Shown here: piece after piece, positions 10,830-21,825 of the stretch | Numbering within the stretch: the first letter of the stretch is position 1 | Layout: every line of letters begins with the position of its first letter | Assembly: GCA_037367355.1 (NCBI GenBank) | Contig: CM074701.1 | Location: 1,612,001 to 1,676,000 of the forward strand | Direction: 5' to 3' | Length of the DNA: 64,000 nucleotides | Source: Neoscytalidium dimidiatum | Taxonomy: Eukaryota > Ascomycota > Dothideomycetes > Botryosphaeriales > Botryosphaeriaceae | Notes under the pieces: generated by a model | What the model saw: only the letters and a program-made list of their open reading frames with translations | What the model was told of the DNA's origin: nothing | Database searches by the model: none | Made by a program: the position numbers and the translations under genes

Positions 10830-11456
10830 GGAGGAGGAGGAGGAGGAGATGGTAGTGGTGGCGTTGGGGATCAGCGCGGCCGCCGCGTCTAGCGTTGCGT
10901 CCAGCAGGTCCGCGAACCACCGGTACGTGGCATCATATTGCCAAATTTGGCCCTCCTTGTTCCACGTGATCCAGCTGTCGATCTCCACCGGAAAGGTGCC
11001 CATGAAGGCGTTCTGGAAGAAGACCACCGTTGCCGCTGTCGAGATGTCTTGGTTGGCCGTGAAGTGGATGATGTTGTACGAAACTGGCACCCCGAGCAGT
11101 GTTGTCGAGTTGTGGTTCTTGAGGTTGGCGAAGAGGCCGAACAGATATTCCGTGTTGAGCTCCTGGCCGTCGAATGTGCGCGTCACGTCTACGCGGCCCA
11201 GACAGTCGGGTGCGATGAGCGTGCTGTTGATCGATGCCGCTTGTTCCTCGTTATGGTAAACGAACTGGTCCCAAAAGCCTACTTGGAGTTTATAGAGCTC
11301 GTCGAAGGTGAAATTGGCCCGAACAGCGCTGTGGCCATTTACCTTGTAGTCTGGGACACTGTAAGACCGAGGTGTGGTGTGAAAGGTACTAGCAAAGCCG
11401 CTGCTAACGAGCAGCAGAAGAGCGTCCAAATATGCAGAGACCAGTGAAGGCAACAT
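10377..11456 (-). CDS. Predicted secreted protein: NTF2-like domain, poly-Ser linker, Cys-rich C-terminus
   Basis: This is a single-exon gene for 359 residues. A hydrophobic N-terminus (LDALLLLVSSGFAS) looks like a signal peptide cleaved near residue 23. Residues 40-190 resemble an NTF2/SnoaL fold, with PVEIDSWITWNKEG and IWQYDATYRWF as the final strands; three NxS/T sites (N48, N77, N116) suggest glycosylation. A run of 19 Ser (204-222), encoded by a TCC/TCT repeat, links to a C-terminal domain with six Cys (252, 259, 272, 297, 313, 324) and the stretch VHENMVPLRPEVHCPH, followed by a Gly-rich block. Even spacing of the six Cys suggests three disulfides. I believe similar proteins occur widely in Ascomycota as uncharacterised secreted proteins, but I know of no assigned function. 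There are no close neighbours. Confidence 0.8.
10792..10848. repeat. GAG/GGA trinucleotide tract coding for poly-Ser
   Basis: A purine-only tract of GAG/GGA triplets, interrupted by two GAA, lies on the plus strand. It is read as Ser codons (TCC/TCT) on the minus strand inside the secreted-protein gene. The tract is prone to length change, so the linker length probably varies between strains. Confidence 0.95.
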
Positions 11457-14400
11457 AGCTGAAGTTGCGGCGAATCTGAAGTTCTGATACTAAGGTTTCC
11501 CTATCTGGTAAGAATTCCTAGCTGACGAAACGGACCAATCGGAGAAAAGATATAAGTTGAGAAAAGTTTTGGCACACCGAAGGTCGTCCTTAGGAAGCCA
11601 ACAAGGCAAAGGCTCATATAACAATATAGATAGCAAGGGACGAGTGCTGGCGCAATACCTGAGCGTTTGGAGGCTCAGTAGGTAGGTAGGATTTTGTCAA
11701 GATGCGTTGTGCGATCATGCGCAGAGTAACCCTGGTCGAACCTGCACTTTTCCGAGGTGCTGAGGCGATCATGCGACACACTTGTGCAGTCCAAAGAACA
11801 CGTAGACTGTGCTGGATGGCTGGAGCAAAACGAGCAAAAGTTGAGCATTTTATATGTTGGTCAAAAGATCGTTCGTTTGCGGATATGACAATTTGGGAAG
11901 TGAGATAGGATGCCGCGTGGGAAGAGCATGCAGGCAGCCAGGACTGGCGGACTAGTCGGAATACCCCGCAATCCTGCGATTCCTATCAAGGGCGAAGAGA
12001 AAGAACATCAGAGCGCACACGGGGCTAAAATGCTGAGAAGCCGAAGCAATGACCGCCACCGATGAGATTACTCAATCAAACTCACTCGCAGCCGTTTCGA
12101 CCAAGATAAGTGCAGTAGAAGCCAAGGTACAATACACGATATTTCTCAGACATGGACAGCGAAACGGTCTTACCTTTTTTCTTGTTAGCTTAGCCCATGG
12201 AAGGTCGATTGATGAGGTCCGGGCCTCGGCGAGCAACTATGGTTGTTTGCCATGGAGGCCTGATGGCGGAAGCAAAGCGCTTGTACCACCTAGCTACCCG
12301 CTTACAGTGCATCTTGTCCCCCTTGAAGCGGGGCTCTTCCAAAAAAAAAAAAGGAAAAAAAGAGGAAAGAAAGAACCCCTTTCTGGCCTGCGCTTGGAAC
12401 CACTGGAGAGGGGATGAACGCTGTCATCCAGTGAAAGGGTGCGCTGAACCACAAACCAGGCAATGAAATGTTGCGCAAACTCGTGGTTCGCCATGTGGTT
12501 GCGGGGCACGTACGACGTTGAAGTTAGGTCCTGTCACACGATAATTACTCCGGCCGGGAACCAAGGGAGGACCGTCCAGCGATTCGTCATCGGTTGCTTG
12601 CGAACTTTCGGGTACACTATCCAAGACCATGGCATGAAGCCGAAGCCACTGGCTGTGATCGTCGGCATGTTCCAGTCTGAAGCATGAGAGGTGGGACCAC
12701 TATAGAAGGGCAAATAATTGTAGACGGCGTCGTCAGAGTGCAGTTATTTTTTCACGAGCGAGTACGGAGCCAGTAGCATGGAAGATCCCTGACAGCTGCT
12801 CAAGCTTGGCAACCGTCTTGCAGCTGCTTTGACGAGGATCTTTGGGGACGGGTCCCTGGAGATGTGATTGCAGGCGGCCCAAGAGAGCGGAGACGACAAT
12901 TTGAGACAGGAGGAGTAAACGACGCGAGGGCGAATGGCGGTGAAGGGCCAGGTGTGGCAGATCGGATCCTCTATCGCAGACCAGAGGGCGCCAAAAAAGA
13001 AAAACGAAACGGAATACTGGCCCCTTTTGGCGCTGCTGGCAGCAAAGACAAAGAAAATAGGCAGCGCTGAAGTGAGGTTGTCGCAGCGTTGCACGAAAAC
13101 CTTCGGCGAATTTACGCCCCACTTCGCCATAGCAGCGGGCGTTAAAGCAAGGAACGCAAGGGCTGCACGACATCCCTGTCCGCTAGCGACCATCATCCCC
13201 ACATTTCCGCATTACGGCCACATCAGTCGCCTTGCTTTTCAATCCAGCGAGGCCTAGAGGGCCCAATACTGCGGCGGCCGTGATCCGTGGGTAGCTTGAC
13301 ATCCATAATCATGCTCAGAAGCGTCGTGTGGCTTGCGAGGCGTCAGGCACGGCGTCCCGAAAGACGAGGGCAGCAGGCAGCCTGAAGCCGTGCAGGAGCT
13401 CGATTCGGATATGAGAGAGACCGAGAAGGGGCGGCGTCATCCGTAGGTTCCGGGACGGTCATGTTGGATCGGGAGATGGGACGGAGCGATTACTCGCGAC
13501 GAGACTGGCACGGCTGGCAGCTGGCGGCAACGACATGAAGGCGGCCGGTGCCTGGCCGGCCGTTATCTGCACTCGTCCACTTCCCCTTCTCCACGCGCCC
13601 CGCGCATGCGGTGCAGTCGCGGTCTTGAAGAGCGCTGATCGATGCGCGGCGCCATCATCCCCAGCTCTTGCAGAATCCAGGTGCCCAGAACAGACCGCAA
13701 ATCGGGGGAAAGTCATCCGGCGCGGGAGCGTCCAACGGCAGCTAGTGCGCGCATCGGCACGGCGAGCGCTGGCGCGCTGAGTCGTGGAGGGCGGAGTACC
13801 CCTCCCTGATGAAACAGCAGTCTGTACAGCAAGACGAATTAGGGGTGGCGCGGAAATGGGCCAGGGCGAGCGGCGACGGGTGCGCGTGGAGACTAGCGAG
13901 GCTGGCGAGAGGACGGTCGGCGGACAGCTGACGCTGATGCTGGAGCTGCTGATGGACGATGGCGGCGCCATGCTTTTTCACTGCGGGCGACCTGGCTGCG
14001 GGCGGGCTGACAGCGACGGGCTGCGGACAGCGGACTGCTTCAGTTAGCGGGCGGGCTGCTGAGACGGCGGGAAACGGCAGGCGGCGGGCGGCGCCGCTGC
14101 TTGCTGTTCGCGGCCGCGACAGGCCGGGGCAGCGCGGCTGTTGCAGCTCTATCCAGGTCGCGCGCGCTGCAAACATCCTGCCAGCCCGCGCACACGACGG
14201 CGACCGTTGCCGAGCACGCCCAACGGCCAGCGGCCAGCGGCCAGCGGCCGGCGCACAGCAATCAACCTGACGCCCCCCGGCCCTCCCCGTCCCCCCAGCT
14301 GAGTCGCCGCGGCTGCGCCCTCCCCGGCCGCGATCCCGACTGGTCGGCGAGGGCCGCCCGCTGCCACCCGAGCTCTCTGCCCACGATGGCCTGACCTCCT

Positions 14401-14989
14401 GCTATTTGCTTCTTCGCGCCCAAGAGACTGTGGCATCTGGCGCCGCGCGGAGCAGCAAGGATGGGGCAGGGCTGAGGATTTACTTAGCCCGGCCGTGGCT
14501 GCGCAGGCGTTCAGTACATCTGCGGCCGCGTTCCTGCACAAGCTACTCTGATACCCCCTCCCTCCTCTGCCGAGAAAGCCAAAAAAAACAATCCTGACAT
14601 GGTCCGCGACGCCTTGACTAGACAGGCCTGCGTCCACGCTGCTCAGGACCCCCGTCGCCCGTCTTCGCCGCTGTCCTAGTTAACCAGCCAGCCCGCGCCC
14701 GCCGCGCCCTGCCTGGACCCCCGGCGGTCTCTTGTTTCGTCCCAGCTCGCGCGCCCCGGCCTCTGATGTGCCTACACGTCTGCCCTTCTTTAATACGTCA
14801 CCCACGCGACTGGCCCCCCAAAGACGCCTGAACAAATTCTCCTTACGAGTTCCCCGTTCCCGTTCTCCTTCCAGAAGCACCTGTTCCCACAGTCCCCATC
14901 CGCCCGCATCCAGCATCCGCGATCCCCCGACCTGCGACCCACCGCGACTGCCCAAATCTTCCTAGAACCTCCCGGATCCAGTAACTCCA
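11457..14989. other. Intergenic region and long GC-rich leader, no recognised gene
   Basis: This 3.5-kb stretch separates the divergent secreted-protein and coiled-coil genes. Short open frames exist on both strands, but none has a recognisable domain. From about 13.5 kb to the coiled-coil start the sequence becomes very GC-rich, with a short CGGCCAG repeat at 14224-14251. The last few hundred bases before 14990 are pyrimidine-rich and probably include the promoter and 5' leader of the coiled-coil gene. An A-rich run lies at 12340-12360. Confidence 0.5.
14224..14251. repeat. Short tandem repeat, CGGCCAG
   Basis: Three perfect copies of the heptamer CGGCCAG are followed by one variant copy, CGGCCGG. 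It is intergenic, about 740 bp upstream of the coiled-coil gene. Confidence 0.85.
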
Positions 14990-17900
14990 ATGGCCGGTCG
15001 CGGGAGTTCGCCGGCCGGAGGCTCGCTCAGCCTTTTCCCAGCTCCCGCCCGCCAGCACACCGCTTCTTCCACGTCCAGCAGCCGGCGAGAAATCGCGCGC
15101 GGCGATGGTGGATCTTCGCACCAGCACACACCCAAGGTCTCGGAACTTAGTCATCTGGCTCTTGTCAAAGGCCAGCGCGACACCATCCGGACCCAGCTGC
15201 GCGCCACCCAGCAGGCTGCTCAAGAAGCACAGCAGTCCGTCTCGTCGCTGCGCAAGCTAGCCTTCCGCCTTGCGGTGCGCATCAGCGTCAAGGAGGCCAA
15301 AGTTGCCCAGGCTGCCCGCAGCCTGGCCAATTCCCGCCGACTTGATTACGTGCATAGCCGCAAGCATGAGGGACGGATTGCGCAGCTTCAGGCTACCCTT
15401 GCTCGCCATGAGCAAAGGAATCGGGAACTGCTTCATAATCTGGAACAGGCTGCTCAGCTTACTATACAGTGTACGTGTTGAACCCAATCTGTCCCCATGG
15501 TTCTTGCGCGTGGCTGCTAACGCACGCCGACATAAACTTTTAGCACAGCAGCAGCAACTCTCATCACATCTCAGGCCGCATTCCTACCTGCCTTCGTCCG
15601 GTCAACGCCCCATCTCGCCCCCGCTGACCTCGCCGCCCTCGACGCCTCCGCCCTCCCCACCAACCAGGACCTCGAGCCGCACCTCTCAAACTCGCCCGCG
15701 GAGGCCGTCTGACATTGTCTCCGACCTCACCGAGATCCGGACCGCCAATGAGCGTTTGATCAAGGCCAAGAAGGAGTCCGACCACGCCCTGCTAATATGC
15801 CGCTCTCGAATAGCCTCCTTGCAGGAAGACTTCGAGCAAAGCCAGAACCACGTGCGCAATCTGGAGAAATCGAACAGCACTCTAGAGCACATGGTTCATG
15901 ACTATGAGGCCAAGGTCCGAACTCTGGAGGAAGAGAAGTCCCGCCTTGAACTGCAGCTCCGCACCACACAGGAGAAGCTCATTTTCTCGTCGAAGACCGA
16001 AGAGACTCTGCGTGCCGAACTGGAGGAGCACAAGGTTAGGATTGCCGAGCTGGAGAAGGAGTGCGAGCAAAGCCATGCCCGCATCACTGAGCTGGAAGAA
16101 TCCTGGTCCCACATCGAAGAAGACCTCTCCGGTTGCAAGCTGCAACTCAAAACTCTGGAACGCGAGCGCTTGGCACTTCAGGAAGAACTCTCCTCTGTCC
16201 GCAAGAAGCTTGCTTTCTCCGACCGGTACCATACTGAGCTGCAGCAAAAGCTGGCTTCCAAGGAAGCCGACATTGCGAGGCTACGGGACGAGCTCAAACA
16301 TGGTCAGGAAAGTGCCGACGCCCTCCAAAAGACGGTTGCGTTCTTTGAGGACGCTGCCAGGGAATTGACTGCCAAGATTCAAGCTGCCGGCGGTGCCATG
16401 ACCATCCTCGAGAAACAACTCGAAGTCGCGGAATCTTCCAAGAATAGCATGTATGCAGACATGAAGAACCTGCAAGAGTCCAAGAGGGAAACGGAGCAAA
16501 AGCTTCAAGACCAGATCCAAGCCCGTACTGCTCTGCAGTGGGATGTCAACCAGCTCGAGCAGTCCAAAGCTCGTCTCCAACAGGAGATACAGCGTATGCG
16601 GGCCAAGATTGAGAGCCGTAACACCGAAGAGAATCAGCTCAAAGAACAGGTTCAGGAGCTTCTCAAATCGCGACGCAGCCTGCAGAACCAGCTGCGTGAA
16701 GCGCTTCGTCAGCTCGACCTTGAGGAGCAGAAGAACCCGGAGGCCACCGAGGAGCTGGAAAGGCTGAGAAAATCCAAACAGGAATTGGAGGAAAATTTGG
16801 TTCGACTAAAAGACACAACAGGAAGCCTCCACGCCGAGCTGCAATTGACTAGGAGGAAGCTGGAGTCGGCAGAGAAGTCAAGGACGGAGTTACAGGAGCA
16901 GTTGGAAATGTCGCAGAAGGCGAACGACGGCCTCAGAGGTGAAGTGCGTGCCCTGAAAATCTCCAAAGCCCACGTGGAATCCGATCTTAGCATGGCCCTC
17001 AAGTCCAGAGCAAACCTTGAAGCGACGGTCCGCGCGAACAGGACGAAGCTTTTGGTTGCTGAGACTAACGAAATCAATCTCCAGGCCAAACTGTCGGCGG
17101 CGGAGGACGAAGTTGCCAAGCTCCGTGCTATTGTCCTCGAGGCAAAGCGCGTGGAAGGCAAGCTTGAAGCGCGTATCGCTGTCGCCGAAGAGGAGTTGTC
17201 CGCTGTTAAGAAGGCGAACGAGGAGCTCGAGACATTCCTCGCCGAGTCCCGTGCAGAGGTTGACGACGAGACTAACGCCAGATTGACCGCCGCCGAAGAA
17301 CTCCGAGAGAAGTATGCGAAGAAATTGTCGATGACTGAGGAAGAGATTCGCAGGCTCCAGGAGGAGAACACATCCCTGAGCTCGGAAATCGAGAGGAAGG
17401 ACCATGATATCGAGGAACTTCGGAGCCAAGAGTCCAGCCTCGCCAGCGAGCTGCGCTCTAAGGATAAGTGGATCGGTGATTTGAGCCAAGCCAACGAGGA
17501 GTTTGCCCGCGGGATGGAATCTGTCGAGGTCGAGCTGCGCATCCTCCGCGAGACCAAGGCAGCTTTCCAGACTGTGGTCAAGGAGTTGAGGGAGAAGGGC
17601 GCTCACCTCGAGGTGCTGAAGGAATGGACTGGAGGAGAAGAGCGGTCTGCTCAGCCTGACGGCAAGCCACTTCCAAACACCCCTCCTAAGGTGAAGAGAA
17701 CCTCCACTATGCTCTCTGAGGAGGCCCGACCTGCATCACGAGCTTCTTCACATCGTTCCACCGAGGGCGATGAGGATCTTGAGCAGTGGGCGAGAGAGGT
17801 GGAGCGTGTCCGTATGCTTCGTGATGAGACCGTCATCCAGTTGAGAGGGTTGCGCCAGTCAGAGTCGATGTTGCGGAAGAACCTGAAGGCCAGCGAGATG

Positions 17901-18526
17901 GAGCTGCAGCGCTTGGGATCTCAACAGCCACAGTATGTTGTCGTCTGGTAACTTCGGATACACTAAAGATGAATTAGCGCTGACATGTATTCAACAGGTA
18001 TGCTGCACCACAGAAGAAGAGTGGCAATGTCTTCCGCCGCGTCTTCCAGTGGAGTTCTCGTAACCAGAAGACAAGCGGCCAGGTCACATGGAACAAACCG
18101 CGACACCAACAGCAGGCGGCTCATGGCATGCAGAAGGCGGGTCTCAGCGTGGGGCGCATTCCTGATGCGCGTCCATCTGTGGACGTGCGCCCGCCCAACG
18201 GCAGCAGCCAGCGGGGTGGCGAGGTTGTCTTCGACATCGAGTCGAGGCAATGGAAAGTCATGAACGAAGAGTCTAGCAACGTGCTAACGCCTGTCCGCAC
18301 TCGCAACTTCACGAGCCCCAACCCAAGCGGGCTGACGGCGTCCCCGTCGTCAACAGCGCAGAAGTCGCGCAGTGGTACGCTGACCAAGGGTCGGAGGCCA
18401 GACACACGGGGTAGTACCGACAGCGGAAGCGCCGGCAGCGGTCATCGTGTCAGAGGCATCGTTAGCGAGTTGGAAGGCGAGAAGCTTTCCTGGGGAGGAA
18501 GGATGAAGAAGAGGATGGGCCTGTAA
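14990..18526 (+). CDS. Long coiled-coil protein of unknown function
   Basis: Exons 14990-15470, 15544-17932 and 17998-18526 give 1132 residues. Both introns (73 and 65 nt) have good donors (GTACGT, GTATGT) and keep frame; the second has a CTGAC branch site. The N-terminal 40 residues are Ser/Gly-rich. A first coiled coil (about 50-155) is followed by a Pro/Ser-rich hinge (about 170-215, SPPLTSPPSTPPPSPP). A second, almost continuous coiled coil of roughly 650 residues follows, rich in Glu, Lys, Leu and Arg. The tail is basic and low-complexity but contains a conserved-looking block, GNVFRRVFQWSSRN, and VVFDIESRQWKVMNEE. Such proteins are often labelled M-protein-repeat or myosin-like from coiled-coil similarity alone, which is not evidence of function. 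A role as a cytoskeletal or organelle scaffold is possible. There is no membrane segment. Confidence 0.85.
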
Positions 18527-21500
18527 GAGTCGAAGACAAGCGAAAAGGTGGCGCAGAGGCAGATGATGGAGTGGAGGAAACCGAGTCTCCCTGTGTGGAG
18601 ACACAACTACAACTGGCGTTAGTAATGGTGAACTAAGGGTGGGGGGGCACTGGGTCATGGGATACAGCTGGGAACGAGTATCGCGAGCTCACGACTCACC
18701 ACAGAGATGATCCTCTTGATTCATGTGGGTTTTTGTATTTTCCGTCATGGAGGGAAGAGGATGATCAAACATATCCGGCATCAACATCATTTAGTATGTA
18801 CTTTAGATCGACACGGGCGCCTCACACCCTACATACCTTTCAAATGCCACGAAAACTTTCCTTTGTGCGAAAGAGCGCGCCCTTCCTCAGTTATTGTCGT
18901 CCCTTCTGTCCCCCGGGCGAAGGTGAAACCCGGATCAGCTGAGGTGGTGCCGCCCAGCTACGTGACCTTGGCCATAACGTGCAGGAACGGACCGTGGAAA
19001 TCGGATGTTTTCTGGGACACAACCAATGGATAACCTGGCCTCTGCCCCGTTTTTAATAGGGGAAATCTCGCTTCCTCTGGGGGGGACCCTTGTATCGGGA
19101 TTCCGCCATCGTCTACAAAAGATCTCAGTTGTTTAAATCTGACTCCGGAAGGAGATCCGGAGTTTTGGGGTAACCGAATAGAGGCAAATGGCTGACTCGA
19201 GCGGCGCTCCGCACGAACGGAAGACAGGCTATCTGGGCACGTATCTCGTAGGGCGGGTCGTACGATTCGCCGCGAGCGAACCGTTTTTAAGGCCGGCCGG
19301 CGTTCTCGCTGGACGAGGTTGTCCCATGCATGTGCTGTACGTCGAACTCTTAGGCGTCCTGCCTTTGCCTTTTAAAAACCGAGTCGGCCGACTTTCCCTC
19401 GTCTTCCCGCTTGCTCGTTCACCCTGTGGCTTTGCGTGTCGTCGATCGTCCGTGCGGTATTTTTCTTGCGGCCGCTTAACCGTTGTAATTGCTTTTTCTG
19501 TATAAGGGAGGTAGGGGGACCGGCCAATGAGCGCTCGCGCGAAATACACGAGTAGGGCGACCGGGGTTTTCTTCGCTGATCGAGAACAGATGCGGAGGCC
19601 CTATGTGATGGGCGAAAACTATTGGCAAAGTCATTCCAGAAAAAAAAAGGTTCATTGTGCTCCTCTTTTTTCTTGGCTAAGACGACGGTCTTTACCTTTG
19701 TCTTCTCTTACTGTATCCGGTTGTAGATTGGCCGCCAAGTGTGATGTATGTCTCAGTTATCCATACGAGGTGTTTTGGCCTTAGTCGCTCCGCGAAGCGC
19801 TATCGTGCCCGCTGACGATTCCGGAAAGTGATTCCGAGTATGAAGAACTGTTCATCCTAATGAGTCGTGCGAAGCGATGGGGATTTCAAATACACTGCTG
19901 ATGAATATACATCTTAAGCCGAGGCATCCCGCTAGCTTGGGGGCGGGCCGGCCCTCGGGATCGGGGGGAAAGACGGGAGCCAACCCACCCGGTCCTTGCA
20001 GGTTCCGATGTTGCGACCACGGGTCATCCCTGAAAGTTCCCGAAAATTCGGGATATCATGTGATTTGTGACGTGCGACACCAGAGATACGAGTGAAGCCA
20101 AATTGGTGTTGTTTTCTGCACTTTCATAGTTGACATAAGCGGAAAAGACGCGAGAAAAAAGTTGATCGGATAGCCCACGGGGGGATCGGATTTGACGAGC
20201 TCGGACCGCGATCAATGCTAGAGGCTGACGCCTCTCTGAAGGTCTCGACTCCCGGAGAGCATCGTTCCATTTCTCAACGATTCAGGATAGGCCCGAGTAT
20301 CCTGCACATAAGCGTTCGGCGAAACTCAACAGCGATCTTCACGGTGCAGAGCTGGGACAGCACAATAGGAAAGAAAAATGAACAGGTGTTTGATCGGCAT
20401 GGGGCAGCACTCAGGAAAGATGCACGGCATCATCGGAAGACCAATCCGCCGCGTAACAGACTTTTCTCAGGCTGCCCGATAGCCGACGGACTTACGTGGT
20501 AGTCGCTGTACCGGTGTTGCAGTCGCCTTGTGCATTGGCCATTTGCATGCCGACACGGTTTCGGCAGAAGGTGGCGTCGTCGAGAAGCGGCGATGACTTC
20601 CCGTCGCGAGATGGTTTGGGCGTCATGACCGCCGCCTTCGAGTCGAAGCGGTATCTGGATATCTGCAGGGCGCCCGAAAGGAATGGTGGCGTCGGTAGAA
20701 AAGGCATTGTGGCTGATTCGGTTAACCCGAGCGCGGTCCCCCAGATGCGCCGGGATCGCGGTTTGGGGCGGTGAGGGCGTCGCCACTTTTAAAATAACCT
20801 GCTGCTCAGTGGTCGGCGAAAGCTCCTGGAGCCATCGGAGATTTTAGGATGAAAGGGGATGACTGCTTCTTTGAGCGCGGACCATGGCGGTGGACAATCA
20901 AGATCAGACGGCGATAACATGGAGTGGTTGATGAGAGATGTTGGTGAGGTCCTCGGCGTTGGCTGAGGCACATCATCCGGAGGCCAGATGATACCAAGAA
21001 GAAGGACTGGAGCGAGCGCAGCTGCAGTGAAGGCGGCGGACTCAACTCCTTGGCTCAAGGCAGCCTCTGGCGCGCCAGGTACTGCTCCACTTAGCTGCGG
21101 AACATTCGTTGTTCCGCTGCCCTAAGCTGCCCCAAACGTCTTGCCAAAAGTCTTGACTCCCCACTCTCACTCTACTTCGAACGCTATGACACCGTGCCTA
21201 ATCCCGTCGCTCATTACCCATCCCATTCTGGTCGGCGCTTTTGCAACATGTCGTCATAATCCGCTGATATGCATCCGCGACCGCTTGCGGACCCCTACCT
21301 GCAAACCCTGGCTGGACAGGCCTGCCTCGGATGCTACCCCGAGTCCCCTTCCAGCTAGAGCGCGATGGGCTCGCTTCACGACAAAGCCAAGAAAAAAGGG
21401 CGTAGACAATCACCACTTCGCTTGCGCCATCGTGATTTCGGTTCAGAGCTGACAAATGAACATCATCGCTTTTGCGTGTTTCGAACAGCTACCTGTACTG

Positions 21501-21825
21501 TCTAAAGGGGGCAAGCTGTGCCCAACTCCCGCAACCAACCAAGAAACACTTAGCCACCATGTGCGCCGAGGAATGAGAAGGATGACACGGTTGGGGGTAT
21601 CGCCACGAGGAAAGACTAACAACTAAAATACGAACCAAAAAGCAAGCGACGCGAATGCAAGAGTATGCGGCCGTTATCGGGACGTAAAGAAAAGCAACGC
21701 TGAGGCCGTGTCGAGACTCCAATCCACGGAAGAAAAGCAAAGCCAAGAATAGAAATTAAGTAGGTATGTGTGAGTGCAAGTGTCTGAGCTAACAGCGGAG
21801 AGATTCGTATACGGTGCGTCTTGAC
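18527..21825. other. Intergenic region without a recognised gene
   Basis: This 3.3-kb stretch lies between the 3' ends of the coiled-coil gene and the convergent Uds1 gene. No open frame in it shows a recognisable domain. An inverted repeat ACTCCGG/CCGGAGT with an 8-nt loop occurs at 19142-19163. I see no RNA gene or transposon end. Confidence 0.5.
19142..19163. repeat. Short inverted repeat, 7-bp arms
   Basis: ACTCCGG at 19142-19148 pairs perfectly with CCGGAGT at 19157-19163 across an 8-nt spacer. It contains CGG and CCG half-sites like those bound by Zn2Cys6 regulators, but it is not close to any start codon that I recognise. Confidence 0.5.

Noticed and set aside
10657..11259. Open frame with a long poly-Glu run on the plus strand
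   Set aside because: The Glu run is the complement of the poly-Ser tract of the secreted-protein gene, which has a signal peptide and conserved Cys.
12733..13202. Open frames of about 150 codons on the minus strand
   Set aside because: Two overlapping frames are open over the same bases, neither has a domain, and composition is not coding-like.
16709..17581. Ser-rich open frame of 290 codons on the minus strand
   Set aside because: It is antisense to the coiled-coil gene; the Ser richness mirrors Glu/Lys/Leu codons on the other strand.
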